DNA from: Crocinitomicaceae bacterium
GTDB lineage: Bacteria > Bacteroidota > Bacteroidia > Flavobacteriales_D > Crocinitomicaceae
Length of the DNA: 64,000 nucleotides
NCBI GenBank assembly: GCA_024639405.1
Contig: JAHEIL010000001.1
Coordinates: 145,912 to 209,911 of the forward strand
Direction: 5' to 3'
The first letter of the stretch is position 1. Each line of letters opens with the position of its first letter. Both the position numbers and the translations under genes were made by a program. Shown here piece after piece: positions 8,568-17,702 of this stretch. The notes beneath the pieces were generated by a model that saw only the letters and a list, made by a program, of their open reading frames with translations, did not search any database and was not told the DNA's origin.

Positions 8568-9242
8568 TTAAACTTCTGCTGCAAATAAAAATTTATTCGG
8601 AGATATTAAATCTGTTTTCACGGCATACATCACAATACCAGCCGTGTTTTTGACGCCTAATTTAGCCATGATATTTTTTCGATGTGTATTAATTGTGTGA
8701 TTACTTAAAAACAATTGTTCTGCAATTTGACCATTGGTCAATCCTTCAGCAATTAAAATGATAATTTCATTTTCACGTTCAGACAAAATTACTGGTTCAC
8801 ACGAAAATGATTCAAAATCGATATCATTCACATCAATCGAAGCACGTTGAATGGTTTCTAAGATTTTACCACAGAAAAACTTGTGTCCTCTACCCGTTTC
8901 TTCTACTGCATTGATAATTTCACCTAAGTCGCAATCTTTTTTCACATAACTAATAACCCCGCTTCTCAAAGCATCTACTAACGTTTGTGCAGATTGTTCA
9001 GGAGTAATGGCAAGGATTTTTACATTTTTGTCTAGTGCTGTAATTTTTGGAATCACATCAATATCAAAACCAGCAGATGTATAATCAATCACAACAACAG
9101 TAGCTGGAAAATTTTTGATTTGTTCTAATAATTCTTTTTTATCGCGCGCTTCTCCAACAATTTTGAAACCACCATTTGAATTCAGTATTGTACGAATCCC
9201 AACACGAACTAAATCATTACTATCAGCTAAAATGACATGCAT
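8568..9242 (-). CDS. NarL/FixJ-type response regulator (orphan)
   Basis: 224 aa two-domain regulator. The receiver domain (about 1-120) starts MHVILADSNDLVRVG, has the phospho-accepting aspartate D53 in VVVIDYTSAG and the conserved lysine in VKKDC. The LuxR-type helix-turn-helix is at about 155-215 (LSERENEIIILIAEGLTNGQIAEQLFLSNHTIN is the core, with THRKNIMAKLGVKN). No histidine kinase is adjacent. The start at 9242 is preferred over 9266 because the promoter core TATATTTG overlaps the longer reading. It probably binds DNA as a phosphorylation-dependent dimer; targets are unknown. Confidence 0.88.
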   Translation of the reverse strand: MHVILADSNDLVRVGIRTILNSNGGFKIVGEARDKKELLEQIKNFPATVVVIDYTSAGFDIDVIPKITALDKNVKILAITPEQSAQTLVDALRSGVISYVKKDCDLGEIINAVEETGRGHKFFCGKILETIQRASIDVNDIDFESFSCEPVILSERENEIIILIAEGLTNGQIAEQLFLSNHTINTHRKNIMAKLGVKNTAGIVMYAVKTDLISPNKFLFAAEV

Positions 9243-9268
9243 CTTATTTAGAATTATTTTAAACAAGG

Positions 9269-9276
9269 CAAATATA
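9269..9276 (-). promoter_or_regulatory. Bacteroidetes -7 element for the response regulator
   Basis: TATATTTG on the minus strand, exact match to TAnnTTTG, predicts transcription from about 9263 and a leader of about 21 nt. It rules against the upstream ATG at 9266. Confidence 0.5.
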
Positions 9277-9325
9277 AAGAAGATTTAGTTACTAGCGTTT
9301 AAATTAAAATCATTTTTTTAAACAA

Positions 9326-9354
9326 AAAAGGCGCAATAACTAATTGCGCCTTTT
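9326..9354 (-). terminator. Rho-independent terminator of glutamine synthetase
   Basis: A 12-bp perfect stem (AAAAGGCGCAAT paired with ATTGCGCCTTTT, loop of 5) is followed on the minus strand by a T-rich tract. It lies 22 bases after the glnN stop. Confidence 0.85.
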
Positions 9355-9375
9355 ATTTGATAATTTACTTTGTTA

Positions 9376-11562
9376 TTAACGTGTAAACAACATCTCTCTG
9401 AATTTTGGCAATGGCCACATTTCATCATCAATTAATAATTCTAATTTATCAGCGTGATAACGAATTTCATCGAAATGAACTTTCACTGTATCGCAATAAG
9501 CAATTGCTTTATCTTCAGCGTGCTCAATATTGTTGGCTACTTTACGTGCTTTCAACATTTCATCTGCACTAGCTTTCATTTTTGTTAAATGATTACTGAT
9601 TTTTTCAATCAACTCCATTTGAACAGCTGAAGCAGCTTTTCCAGCTTTTTCGCCTAAAATAGAAATGTGTCCTTGAATGTTTTGAATGATTTTATTTTGG
9701 TAATCAACAACAGCAGGAACGATCATAGATTGAATTACATCTTCCATGATTCTCGCTTCGATTTGAATTTTCAAAATGTAGTTTTCGAAATCAATTTCTT
9801 GACGAGCTTCTAATTCTCTTGGAGTCAATACATTTAAATCATTGAATAATTTTGCTACATTTTTATCGCTCCATACTTTCAATGCACGAGGTGTGTCTTT
9901 TAAGTTTTTCAAGCCTCTTTTTTCAGCATCTTTCACCCATTCATCACCATACCCATTTCCTTCGAAACGAATTTTCTTAGATTCTTTGATGATTGCTTGT
10001 AATTCTTTCAAGATTGCTTCGTCTTTTGCTTCACCTTTATCAATGCGTTTGTCAACAGCGATTTTGAAAATTTTCAATTGTGTTGCCATGATTGAATTCA
10101 AAACGATCATTGCAGAAGCACAGTTTGCAGAAGAACCAACAGCTCTAAACTCGAATTTATTTCCTGTAAAGGCGAATGGAGAAGTTCTGTTACGATCTGT
10201 ATTGTCCAACATGATTTGTGGAATTTTACCGATGTTCAATTTCAACTCCGTTTTGTCTTCTGGTGTCATTTTACCAGCTTTCACATTTTTCTCGATATCA
10301 TCTAATAATGAAGATAATTGAGAACCAATGAATGCAGAAATAATTGCTGGTGGCGCTTCGTTTGCTCCCAAACGGTGATCATTTCCTGCAGAAGCGATAC
10401 ACGCTCTTAAAATATCTGCATGGTCGTGAATCGCTTTAATTGTATTCACGAAGAATGTTAAGAATTGTAAGTTTGTTTTAGGATTTTTACCTGGTGCTAA
10501 TAAATTCACTCCTGTATTTGTTCCCAACGACCAGTTATTGTGTTTACCAGAACCGTTTACTCCTGCAAATGGTTTTTCGTGCAACAATACTCTGAAATCA
10601 TGTTTACGTGCAATTTTCTCCATTAAGTCCATTAACAATAAGTTATGGTCGTTGGCTAAATTACACTCTTCAAACATTGGCGCACATTCAAACTGATTTG
10701 GTGCAACTTCATTATGACGTGTTGTAACTGGAATACCTAATAAGATTGCTTCCGTTTCAAATTCACGCATGAATGCTGTAACACGATCAGGAATTGAACC
10801 AAAATAATGATCTTCTAATTGTTGCCCTTTAGCAGCAGCGTGACCAAATAATGCTCTTCCAGTCATCATTAAATCTGGACGTGCATTGAACAATGCTTGA
10901 TCAATTAAGAAATATTCTTGTTCCCAACCTAAGGTTGCGTTCACTTTTGTTACGTTTTTATCGAAGTATTGACAAACTTCAACTGCTGCTTGATCAACTG
11001 CATGCAATGCTTTTAATAAAGGCATTTTAAAATCCAACGATTCACCTGTGTAAGAAATGAAGATTGTTGGAATGCACAATGTTTTACCAATAACAAATGC
11101 CGGAGAAGATGGATCCCAAGCAGTATAACCTCTTGCTTCAAAAGTGTTTCTAATTCCACCATTTGGGAAAGAAGAAGCATCTGGTTCTTGTTGTACTAAT
11201 AAATCTCCGTCAAAACGCTCGATTGCTTTTCCTGGACCGATTGGTTTGAAAAAAGCATCGTGTTTTTCAGCAGTTGCTCCAGTTAATGGCTGAAACCAAT
11301 GCGTATAATGTGTTGCACCTTTTGTCAAAGCCCAATCTTTCATTGCCGAAGCAACTTGATCTGCCATTTTTCGATCCAAACGTGTTCCGTTTTGAATTGA
11401 TTCAACCATTGATTTAAATGCTTCAGATGGTAAATACTCACGCATTACCTCCATGTGGAAAACATTTTTACCAAATAATTCTGAAACACGACCATCAAAC
11501 TCAATGTGTTTTGGAGTTCGATTTAATACATCTTGATACGCTTGTTGTCTTTTTGATGCCAT
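9376..11562 (-). CDS. glnN: Glutamine synthetase type III
   Basis: 728 aa, the length of the dodecameric GSIII class common in Bacteroidetes and cyanobacteria and much longer than GSI. The N-terminal FGKNVFHMEVMREYLP is the GSIII-specific block. Catalytic-core signatures are NGSGKHNNWSLGTNTG (glutamate/ATP site), NEAPPAIISAF and FEFRAVGSSANCASAM. It makes glutamine from glutamate, ammonia and ATP in the cytoplasm and is the main ammonium-assimilating enzyme. It is monocistronic, with a TAAATTTG promoter core before it and a strong terminator after it. No GlnB or nitrogen-regulation gene is adjacent. Confidence 0.97.
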   Translation of the reverse strand: MASKRQQAYQDVLNRTPKHIEFDGRVSELFGKNVFHMEVMREYLPSEAFKSMVESIQNGTRLDRKMADQVASAMKDWALTKGATHYTHWFQPLTGATAEKHDAFFKPIGPGKAIERFDGDLLVQQEPDASSFPNGGIRNTFEARGYTAWDPSSPAFVIGKTLCIPTIFISYTGESLDFKMPLLKALHAVDQAAVEVCQYFDKNVTKVNATLGWEQEYFLIDQALFNARPDLMMTGRALFGHAAAKGQQLEDHYFGSIPDRVTAFMREFETEAILLGIPVTTRHNEVAPNQFECAPMFEECNLANDHNLLLMDLMEKIARKHDFRVLLHEKPFAGVNGSGKHNNWSLGTNTGVNLLAPGKNPKTNLQFLTFFVNTIKAIHDHADILRACIASAGNDHRLGANEAPPAIISAFIGSQLSSLLDDIEKNVKAGKMTPEDKTELKLNIGKIPQIMLDNTDRNRTSPFAFTGNKFEFRAVGSSANCASAMIVLNSIMATQLKIFKIAVDKRIDKGEAKDEAILKELQAIIKESKKIRFEGNGYGDEWVKDAEKRGLKNLKDTPRALKVWSDKNVAKLFNDLNVLTPRELEARQEIDFENYILKIQIEARIMEDVIQSMIVPAVVDYQNKIIQNIQGHISILGEKAGKAASAVQMELIEKISNHLTKMKASADEMLKARKVANNIEHAEDKAIAYCDTVKVHFDEIRYHADKLELLIDDEMWPLPKFREMLFTR

Positions 11563-11588
11563 AACTAAAGAAAAATTTAATTTTTTTA

Positions 11589-11596
11589 CAAATTTA
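11589..11596 (-). promoter_or_regulatory. Bacteroidetes -7 element for glnN
   Basis: TAAATTTG on the minus strand, exact match to TAnnTTTG, giving a leader of about 20 nt before the ATG at 11562. Confidence 0.45.
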
Positions 11597-11746
11597 TGTA
11601 TTTTTTTGAGTCATTTTGATAAAAAAATTGATTTTTTTCAGACTTACCCCCTATTTTTTAATGCAAAATTCAAAAAAACTTAATTTTAACTTTAAAAACG
11701 GGCTGTTTTCACAAAAAAATAAGTTTTGAACAATTTATATTTTATA

Positions 11747-11777
11747 ATTGGAAATTGAAATCAAACCATTAACTTTG
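11747..11777 (+). promoter_or_regulatory. Promoter of dnaX (ATTG-N19-TAACTTTG)
   Basis: ATTG at 11747-11750 and TAACTTTG at 11770-11777 are 19 bases apart, which fits the Bacteroidetes -33/-7 spacing. The -7 box ends 6 bases before the ATG at 11784, so the mRNA is leaderless or nearly so. It excludes the longer reading frame starting at 11748. Confidence 0.55.
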
Positions 11778-11783
11778 TTTTCA

Positions 11784-13510
11784 ATGAGTGAATTTATTGT
11801 ATCAGCCAGAAAATATAGACCGCAAACCTTCGACACAGTTGTTGGTCAACACGCTATTACTTCTACATTAAAAAATGCAATAAAGACCGATCACTTGGCT
11901 CAAGCGTTTTTATTTTGTGGATCTAGAGGAGTTGGTAAAACAACCTCTGCTCGAATTTTAGCTAAAACAATCAACTGTTTTAACCGATCAGAAAATATTG
12001 AAGCGTGCGACCAATGCGATTCTTGCCAATCTTTTAACACTGGTAATTCATTAAATGTTTATGAATTAGATGCAGCCTCTAACAATTCAGTTGACGATAT
12101 TCGCAACCTGATAGACCAAGTTCGCATTGCACCACAATTAGGAAATTACAAGGTTTACATTATTGATGAGGTACACATGTTATCCAATGCTGCATTCAAT
12201 GCTTTTTTAAAAACGTTGGAAGAACCACCAAAGCATGCGATTTTCATTTTAGCTACAACTGAAAAACACAAAATCATTCCTACAATTCTTTCTCGTTGTC
12301 AAATTTTTGATTTTAATAGAATCAAAGTAAAAGACATAGCAGATCATTTAGGAAGTATTGCTACTAAAGAAGGAATCACTGCAGAACCAGAAGCGCTGCA
12401 TTTAATTGCACAAAAAGCTGATGGCGCATTGCGTGATGCATTATCAATATTTGATCAAATTGTAACGTTTGTTGGAACGAATTTAAGTTATAAAAGTGTG
12501 ATTGAGAATTTAAACATTCTTGATTATGATTATTACTTCCGTATTATTGAAAGCACTCAAAAAGAAGACATTCCTTCTGCGCTATTATTGTTAAATGATG
12601 TTTACGAAAAAGGATTTGATGGACACAACTTTATTGTTGGATTGGCTGATCACTACCGTAACTTGTTAATTTGTAAGGATACACGCACGGCTAAATTATT
12701 AGAAGTTGGTGAATCTTTGGAACAACGCTACATCGAACAATCAAAAGAATTAGATGGTCACTTAATTTTACGTGCATTGGCAGTTTTAAGTAAAACAGAT
12801 GTTGATTACAAAGCTTCTAAAAACCAACGCCTATTGGTTGAAATGGCCTTGATGCAACTGTGTTCTTTATTGCAAGAGCAAGAAAAAAAAAAGGACTGAC
12901 GGATCCCGTTGAATTAATTCCTTTTAAATATCAAAATTTACGCGACAAAGCTAGTCCTACTGAAAAAGTAATTGCACCACCAATTCGCCAAGAAGTTCCT
13001 GTTCCAATTGTTGAACAAAAATTAGCAACTGTTCCTACAGGACAATTGAATACTTCAACACTTTCTATCAAGAATCTTATTCAAAAGAAAGAAGAAATTG
13101 CTGAGATGCATTCCAAATCTCCAGAAAATTTACCTATGAATGATTATTCATTTGACCAGGTAAAAATGTTATGGAGAAGATTTGCTTTTGAAGTAAAAGA
13201 ACGTGGCATGGAAACGTTTTACAACGCCATGATCAAACGTGAACCACTAAGAAAAGACACTGATCTTTACATCATGGAAGTGGATAATCAAATTCAAGTG
13301 GATTACATCACTCCACACCTTCAAGAAATCAATCAATTTTTCAGAAAGGAACTAAAAAATTATGCTTTCACGATTGAAATTGAACAAACTGGAAATCCTG
13401 AAGAAGAAATCAAATTCTTAACCGGAAAAGATAAATTTGCTGCTATGGCTCGTAAGAATCCGAATATTCATACGTTAAAGACGATGTTTAATTTAGACAT
13501 AGAATATTAG
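11784..13510 (+). CDS. dnaX: DNA polymerase III gamma/tau subunit, two frames joined by a -1 shift at an A10 run
   Basis: Clamp-loader ATPase. The first frame (11784-12899, 371 aa) has Walker A GSRGVGKT (residues 46-53), zinc cysteines C65, C75, C78 and C81, the DEVH Walker B (128-131) and the LSRCQ arginine-finger motif. It ends with UGA one codon after the slippery GAA AAA AAA AAG. The overlapping -1 frame continues from the A run (12883-12892) to 13510 and ends with the normal Bacteroidetes tau tail (EIKFLTGKDKFAAMARKNPN). The sum is 575 aa, normal for tau. So the zero frame gives a gamma-like short product, and ribosomal -1 shifting or RNA polymerase slippage gives tau. A sequencing error in the homopolymer is the main alternative. 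Confidence 0.88.
12883..12892 (+). other. dnaX: Slippery A10 run in dnaX (programmed frameshift or transcriptional slippage site)
   Basis: Ten consecutive A, containing A AAA AAG in the correct phase for a -1 shift, are followed one codon later by an in-frame UGA. No convincing stimulatory stem-loop is visible in the next 60 bases, which favours transcriptional slippage as described for Thermus thermophilus dnaX. E. coli uses A AAA AAG for ribosomal frameshifting in the same gene. Confidence 0.65.
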
Positions 13511-13540
13511 TTTTGAGTTGAAATAGTTTTGGGTTTTGAG

Positions 13541-13552
13541 TTGAGATCTCAA
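13541..13552. repeat. Perfect 12-bp palindrome after dnaX
   Basis: TTGAGATCTCAA is fully palindromic and lies between two copies of a TTTTGAGTTGA-like word and the tandem repeat. Its function is unknown. Confidence 0.4.
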
Positions 13553-13570
13553 TAGAATAAAGATCTAATT

Positions 13571-13748
13571 TTAATTGCTTCATTGATTAATTGTTTAATT
13601 GCTTCATTGATTAATTGATTAATTGATTAATTGATTAATTGATTAATTGATTAATTGATTAATTGATTAATTGATTAATTGATTAATTGATTAATTGATT
13701 AATTGATTAATTGATTAATTGTTTAATTGTTTAATTGTTTAATTACTT
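13571..13748. repeat. 8-bp tandem repeat (ATTGATTA unit)
   Basis: About 14.5 perfect head-to-tail copies of ATTGATTA occupy 13606-13721, flanked on both sides by variant units (TTTAATTG and TTGCTTCA types). The tract fills the gap between the convergent ends of dnaX (13510) and the minus-strand barrel gene (13755). In the plus-strand transcript each unit can pair with others, with tandem G-U wobbles, into one long hairpin; the minus-strand transcript would carry C-A mismatches. This is a microsatellite likely to vary in copy number, with no coding effect. Confidence 0.95.
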
Positions 13749-13754
13749 CATTCT

Positions 13755-15824
13755 TTAATTAATCTTAAATCGCAATTGAATTGTAATATCAGACTTTACT
13801 GAGCCCTTAATTTCTTCTGCACCTGATCCGATAGTTTTGCGATTATTATATATGAAAGCACCGTATTTCACCCACAAATCAACGTGTCGCGCAAAAGAAT
13901 AACGCATCAATAAATACGCGCGACTTCCTTGGTAATAATACGCGGGAATAGAAAACACATTCAATGCATTGTTTTCATAACTGTAAATTCGACTGTCGTA
14001 ACTGTCAGAATCAAACAACGCAAATCGAAGTGCAACATCTAAAGGAAAAGATTTTGGTTTAAATAAAATATCCTGCGTTAGGATCATTCCTTGTTCAGGT
14101 ATATTGCTCGGTCGATTAATGAACACATATTCGATTCTACTTTTAATAACTAATTGATCACTAACAGCGTACGATAAATTGAGTCGAATATTTTGTTGAT
14201 CAATGTTCTCAATTTCAGTAATTGTTCCATCTGTGTCTCTGCTGTTTTTTTGCCGTTGTTGAAAACGATACCTTCCATAAATCTCAAGTACTTTATTCGG
14301 TTTATAGGTTAATTGCGTCAAGAGTTCATACCCTTTGGAAGGCGCGTTTGTTTGATATTTCAGCCAATCACTTTGAAAAAAATCAACATACGATTGCATA
14401 ATCCAAGGTCCATTCAATTTCGTTTTGAGTCCCAAATAAACTCCTCTTTCATTTTGAGTTGAGCTGCCTTCTGAAAAACCTGTGTTGTAAAATGTTTGAT
14501 ACCCTCTGTTGTAATCTCGGTAAACGATACTTAAAGTAACTTTCGGATCCAATGCAACCAACATACCATGAACAGTTGCCCAATTATTAGAAAATGAAAC
14601 ATGTGCGATTTCACCAAAAAAAATGGCGTTTTTCCAATTAAAACTGTAATCAACACTGGACGAAACCATTCCTTTTCCTCGGAAATCGTAGAGATTGTAA
14701 GGCGTTGTTGCTTTCACATAATTCGTTGAATAACCTTGATAGACCACTGCTGCCCCAATGGAAAACGCTTTGTAATGGTAACGCAAATTTCCTCCAGAAA
14801 TTTGTTCAGTTAAAGTATGCCTGTTATTCAATTCACTTGTGGTGCGATGCAATCCAGCCAGTTGTATGCTCGAAACAAAATATCCATCGTCGGATAATGA
14901 ATCTTGTTGAATGTTGGCGTCGATTTTTTTCTGTGAATAAAACCCAATAAACGAAACGTTTTTGTAAGCTAATTCAACAGCTGCACCGCGTAAAAACCGC
15001 ACTTCATCAACTGAAGAATAAGGTCGAATGGTAGAAGCTGTTTTTTTAACATTCGTAACATCCGCTGTTTTTCCAAACGCATAACCTGTCCAAAGATTCA
15101 AGCCCTGCCCTATTTGCACTTGGTAATCTCCCAAGGCGATACTTTTAATATACTTTCCTCCTTTATAAAATGCGTGGAACGAATAAAAATCAAAGCCGTT
15201 TTTTTGTTGATTAAACACCACTTGTTCACCCGGATCTTTTTCCATTGTTAATCCAACACTCAAATTGGTACGGTAAGAAAACTTAATACGATTGTACAAA
15301 TGATCCGCACTGCCATAATAATAATTATTACTTTGATTTTTTATCGTATCTGGCACGGAAGCGTATCCTTTTTTGGATTCAATTGTTCGTTGATACCTTG
15401 ATAAAATTTCAAACGTTCCAAAACGTATTATCTCCTTCAACGAAACATGTAAATTATCTAATTTATCATCCACTTTCACAAAAGGTAAAATAAGTTGAAT
15501 CGTAGCTAAATCGAGGTATTCTAAACTTTGTAATTCATAAATTGAAATAAAATCACCAAATAATTGGCGGTGTAAAAGAAGGTTACTTATTTGTAAATCA
15601 GTTAATAAAAACAAACTTTTTAACGATTCTTCATCTGTGTTATTCAAATTAATTGGATGATCAGAAAAATCATTTAATCGTTCAACGATTGCCGACAAAT
15701 CAAGGTCTTCCGACGCAAATTGCTCCGCAATAAATTCAATCCGTTGTTGAATAATATCGTTTTTATCTTGCGCGTTGGATTCAAAACACAACAGAAACAC
15801 CAAAAGAAAACCTACTTTTTTCAT
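13755..15824 (-). CDS. Helix-hairpin-helix domain outer-membrane barrel-like protein
   Basis: 689 aa from MKKVGFLLVFLLCFESNAQ, a signal peptide. Residues of about 35-115 hold repeated ComEA-like helix-hairpin-helix units (INLNNTDEESLKSLFLLTDLQ and similar), which in other proteins bind DNA but here precede a long region of alternating aromatic beta-strands ending in FKIN, typical of an outer-membrane beta-barrel. This HhH plus barrel arrangement is common and uncharacterised in Bacteroidetes. The start at 15824 gives a four-base ATGA overlap with the upstream barrel gene; the longer reading from 15869 lacks a signal peptide at its N-terminus. DNA binding or uptake is possible but unproven. 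Confidence 0.75.
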   Translation of the reverse strand: MKKVGFLLVFLLCFESNAQDKNDIIQQRIEFIAEQFASEDLDLSAIVERLNDFSDHPINLNNTDEESLKSLFLLTDLQISNLLLHRQLFGDFISIYELQSLEYLDLATIQLILPFVKVDDKLDNLHVSLKEIIRFGTFEILSRYQRTIESKKGYASVPDTIKNQSNNYYYGSADHLYNRIKFSYRTNLSVGLTMEKDPGEQVVFNQQKNGFDFYSFHAFYKGGKYIKSIALGDYQVQIGQGLNLWTGYAFGKTADVTNVKKTASTIRPYSSVDEVRFLRGAAVELAYKNVSFIGFYSQKKIDANIQQDSLSDDGYFVSSIQLAGLHRTTSELNNRHTLTEQISGGNLRYHYKAFSIGAAVVYQGYSTNYVKATTPYNLYDFRGKGMVSSSVDYSFNWKNAIFFGEIAHVSFSNNWATVHGMLVALDPKVTLSIVYRDYNRGYQTFYNTGFSEGSSTQNERGVYLGLKTKLNGPWIMQSYVDFFQSDWLKYQTNAPSKGYELLTQLTYKPNKVLEIYGRYRFQQRQKNSRDTDGTITEIENIDQQNIRLNLSYAVSDQLVIKSRIEYVFINRPSNIPEQGMILTQDILFKPKSFPLDVALRFALFDSDSYDSRIYSYENNALNVFSIPAYYYQGSRAYLLMRYSFARHVDLWVKYGAFIYNNRKTIGSGAEEIKGSVKSDITIQLRFKIN

Positions 15825-16627
15825 TTGGCTTGATAGGTTATTGAAAATTGAGGCGACCAACCGAGCCATTGGTTGTAAGCACTTCCAAAATCGAGCTGGA
15901 TGCGTTTACTTTTAAATCCGAAACCAAAGGACAACTGCAACGGACTCTTAGCTAATCCACCACGCATAAAGAACCGTTTTTTCAGGGTGTATTCTAGTCC
16001 AATTTTTAAATTGGCAGCATACTCAATTGTTTTTTCAATTTCCAATGCACTTGTAACATGTTCAGAAAATTGATAGGTGGTTCCTAAGCGAAAAACAGTT
16101 GACAAACGCTCGTCTTGATTGGCTAAAACTCGGGTTCTACCCACATTATAAACACTGCAACCTATTTGCCATTTTGGAGATAAAATTGCCAAAAAACCCG
16201 CCTCTGCAGTTACAAAATTTGTAGCTCCATAAAAATTTCCCAGTGAAATGCGGTGGTAATTGAGTTGTAAACCAGCATAAAATTTCTCTGCAAGCTTCAA
16301 TCCGTATCCAAAACCTATTTTCGTTGTCGTTAATGCTTCATTGCCTTGGTAAGTTGCTCCTACCGAAAACACACCTTTCTTAGTTGGAAGAACGATTGCC
16401 AAACCTTGCATTTGAAATTCTTTTAATAAAAACCTGTTTTCATAACCGAGACCAACAGAGAACTGTTCCATTTTAGCCAAGGCCCCTGGATTGTTATAAA
16501 ATGCCCAAACATCTGCAAAACAAATAGAGGCATTCGCTAAACTTTTTGAACGCGTGCCAAAAGGCTCATACGCTTGGGAAAACAAGAAAAATGGAAATGC
16601 GAAAAGAAGCAATAACAGTGGTTTCAT
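15821..16627 (-). CDS. PorV/PorQ-like outer-membrane protein
   Basis: 268 aa with a signal peptide (MKPLLLLLFAFPFFLFSQA) followed by SKSLANASICFADVWAFYNNPGALA, the conserved start of the PorV/PorQ/FadL-related barrel proteins of Bacteroidetes. The rest is a series of amphipathic strands ending in FSITYQAK. PorV proteins shuttle type IX secretion cargo at the outer membrane; this shorter relative may or may not share that role. It overlaps the HhH-barrel gene by four bases and probably forms a two-gene operon with it. Confidence 0.65.
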   Translation of the reverse strand: MKPLLLLLFAFPFFLFSQAYEPFGTRSKSLANASICFADVWAFYNNPGALAKMEQFSVGLGYENRFLLKEFQMQGLAIVLPTKKGVFSVGATYQGNEALTTTKIGFGYGLKLAEKFYAGLQLNYHRISLGNFYGATNFVTAEAGFLAILSPKWQIGCSVYNVGRTRVLANQDERLSTVFRLGTTYQFSEHVTSALEIEKTIEYAANLKIGLEYTLKKRFFMRGGLAKSPLQLSFGFGFKSKRIQLDFGSAYNQWLGWSPQFSITYQAK

Positions 16628-16678
16628 TTACTAAAGATACAATAACTTTTTTAAACCTAAAAAAGCTAACAACACTTT

Positions 16679-16924
16679 TTACATGCTTTTTTCAAACAAT
16701 TGTTGAAATTCGGTTGCAGTTGTTGGTTCGTAGGGTTCAATCGTTGCCAACAAATCATTAATTTTCAGCATCTCAGGGTATTGCACAGCATGAACTTCAA
16801 AATAAAATACTTTTGAACCCATGATTTGACACTCTTCAAAGTGTGTTGTAGAATTGATTTTATAAAAAGACTTTCCATTAGAAAGCTTTCTGTATTGTGG
16901 AAAGTCCGTATTTTTATCTTTCAT
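16679..16924 (-). CDS. Small hypothetical protein (81 aa)
   Basis: 81 aa soluble protein starting MKDKNTDFPQYRKLSNGKSF. It has no signal peptide, membrane segment or recognised motif. It is divergent from nth, with a minus-strand TATCTTCG box (5 of 6 consensus bases) a few bases before the ATG. Its composition looks coding and it fills an otherwise gene-sized gap, so it is probably real. Confidence 0.55.
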   Translation of the reverse strand: MKDKNTDFPQYRKLSNGKSFYKINSTTHFEECQIMGSKVFYFEVHAVQYPEMLKINDLLATIEPYEPTTATEFQQLFEKSM

Positions 16925-16947
16925 CTTACGAAGATAAACACAAAGTC

Positions 16948-17592
16948 ATGACAAAAAAAGAGAAAGCAGCATTTATCATCACTTCTTTGGAACGCTTGTA
17001 CCCTACAACGCCAATTCCACTAGACCACAAAGATCCGTTCACTTTGTTGATTGCGGTATTGCTTTCTGCCCAATGCACCGATGAACGCGTCAATAAAATT
17101 ACGCCCCTTTTATTTGCCAAAGCTGACAATCCATTTGATATGGTGAAATTAAGTGTGGGAGAAATACGTTTGATTATTCGTCCGTGTGGACTTTCACCGA
17201 AAAAATCTGCTGCGATTCATGCACTTTCAGGCATATTGATTGAGAAATACAAGGGTGAAGTACCTGCAGACATGGCATTATTGGAAGAATTGCCTGGTGT
17301 TGGACACAAAACAGCATCTGTTGTGATGGCGCAATCGTTTGGTGTACCAGCATTTCCAGTTGATACGCACATTCATCGTTTATTGACCCGTTGGGGCATT
17401 ACAAGTGGTAAAAATGTAGTTGAAACAGAAAAAGATGCCAAAAAATTATTCCCAAAAGACTTGTGGAACAAATTGCATTTACAAATCATTTTTTACGGCC
17501 GTGAATACTCACCTGCACGCAGCCCTAAAAAAGAAAAAGATTTTATCACGGTAACAATTGGTACAAAAAAAGCTGTTGGGGAATTGGTGTGA
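16948..17592 (+). CDS. nth: Endonuclease III-type DNA glycosylase lacking the Fe-S cluster cysteines
   Basis: 214 aa HhH-GPD base-excision glycosylase/AP lyase. The helix-hairpin-helix LPGVGHKTASVV carries the catalytic lysine K121, and VDTHIHRL carries the catalytic aspartate D139. The family usually ends with a C-X6-C-X2-C-X5-C [4Fe-4S] loop. Here the tail after GREYSPARSPKKEKDF contains no cysteine at all, so no cluster can be bound. It removes oxidised pyrimidines from DNA. The start at 16948 (MTKKEKAAF) is chosen because the longer reading from 16897 overlaps the divergent gene and does not match the family. Confidence 0.88.
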   Translation: MTKKEKAAFIITSLERLYPTTPIPLDHKDPFTLLIAVLLSAQCTDERVNKITPLLFAKADNPFDMVKLSVGEIRLIIRPCGLSPKKSAAIHALSGILIEKYKGEVPADMALLEELPGVGHKTASVVMAQSFGVPAFPVDTHIHRLLTRWGITSGKNVVETEKDAKKLFPKDLWNKLHLQIIFYGREYSPARSPKKEKDFITVTIGTKKAVGELV

Positions 17593-17702
17593 GAAATAGA
17601 ATTACAGAGGAATTTGCTGGTCACAATCGAAACTGCTACGTTGAGTAAACGATTACTATAAAGTTAATTAAATTGTCTTTCTAAAATTTTCATGTTTATC
17701 TA

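Noticed and set aside
9842..10321. 159-codon plus-strand frame
   Set aside because: It is opposite the highly conserved glutamine synthetase core and resembles its antisense.
12860..12882. Separate GTG-started gene for the dnaX tail
   Set aside because: There is no promoter or ribosome site, and the first residues have no family match; the tail belongs to tau.
11784..13510. dnaX as a pseudogene with a frameshift
   Set aside because: Both frames keep full family conservation right up to an A10 run in the correct slippery phase, which fits programmed recoding or slippage better than decay; a homopolymer sequencing error remains possible.
13606..13721. Possible CRISPR array or coding repeat
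   Set aside because: The unit is 8 bp with no spacers and no cas genes; it has no protein-coding continuity.
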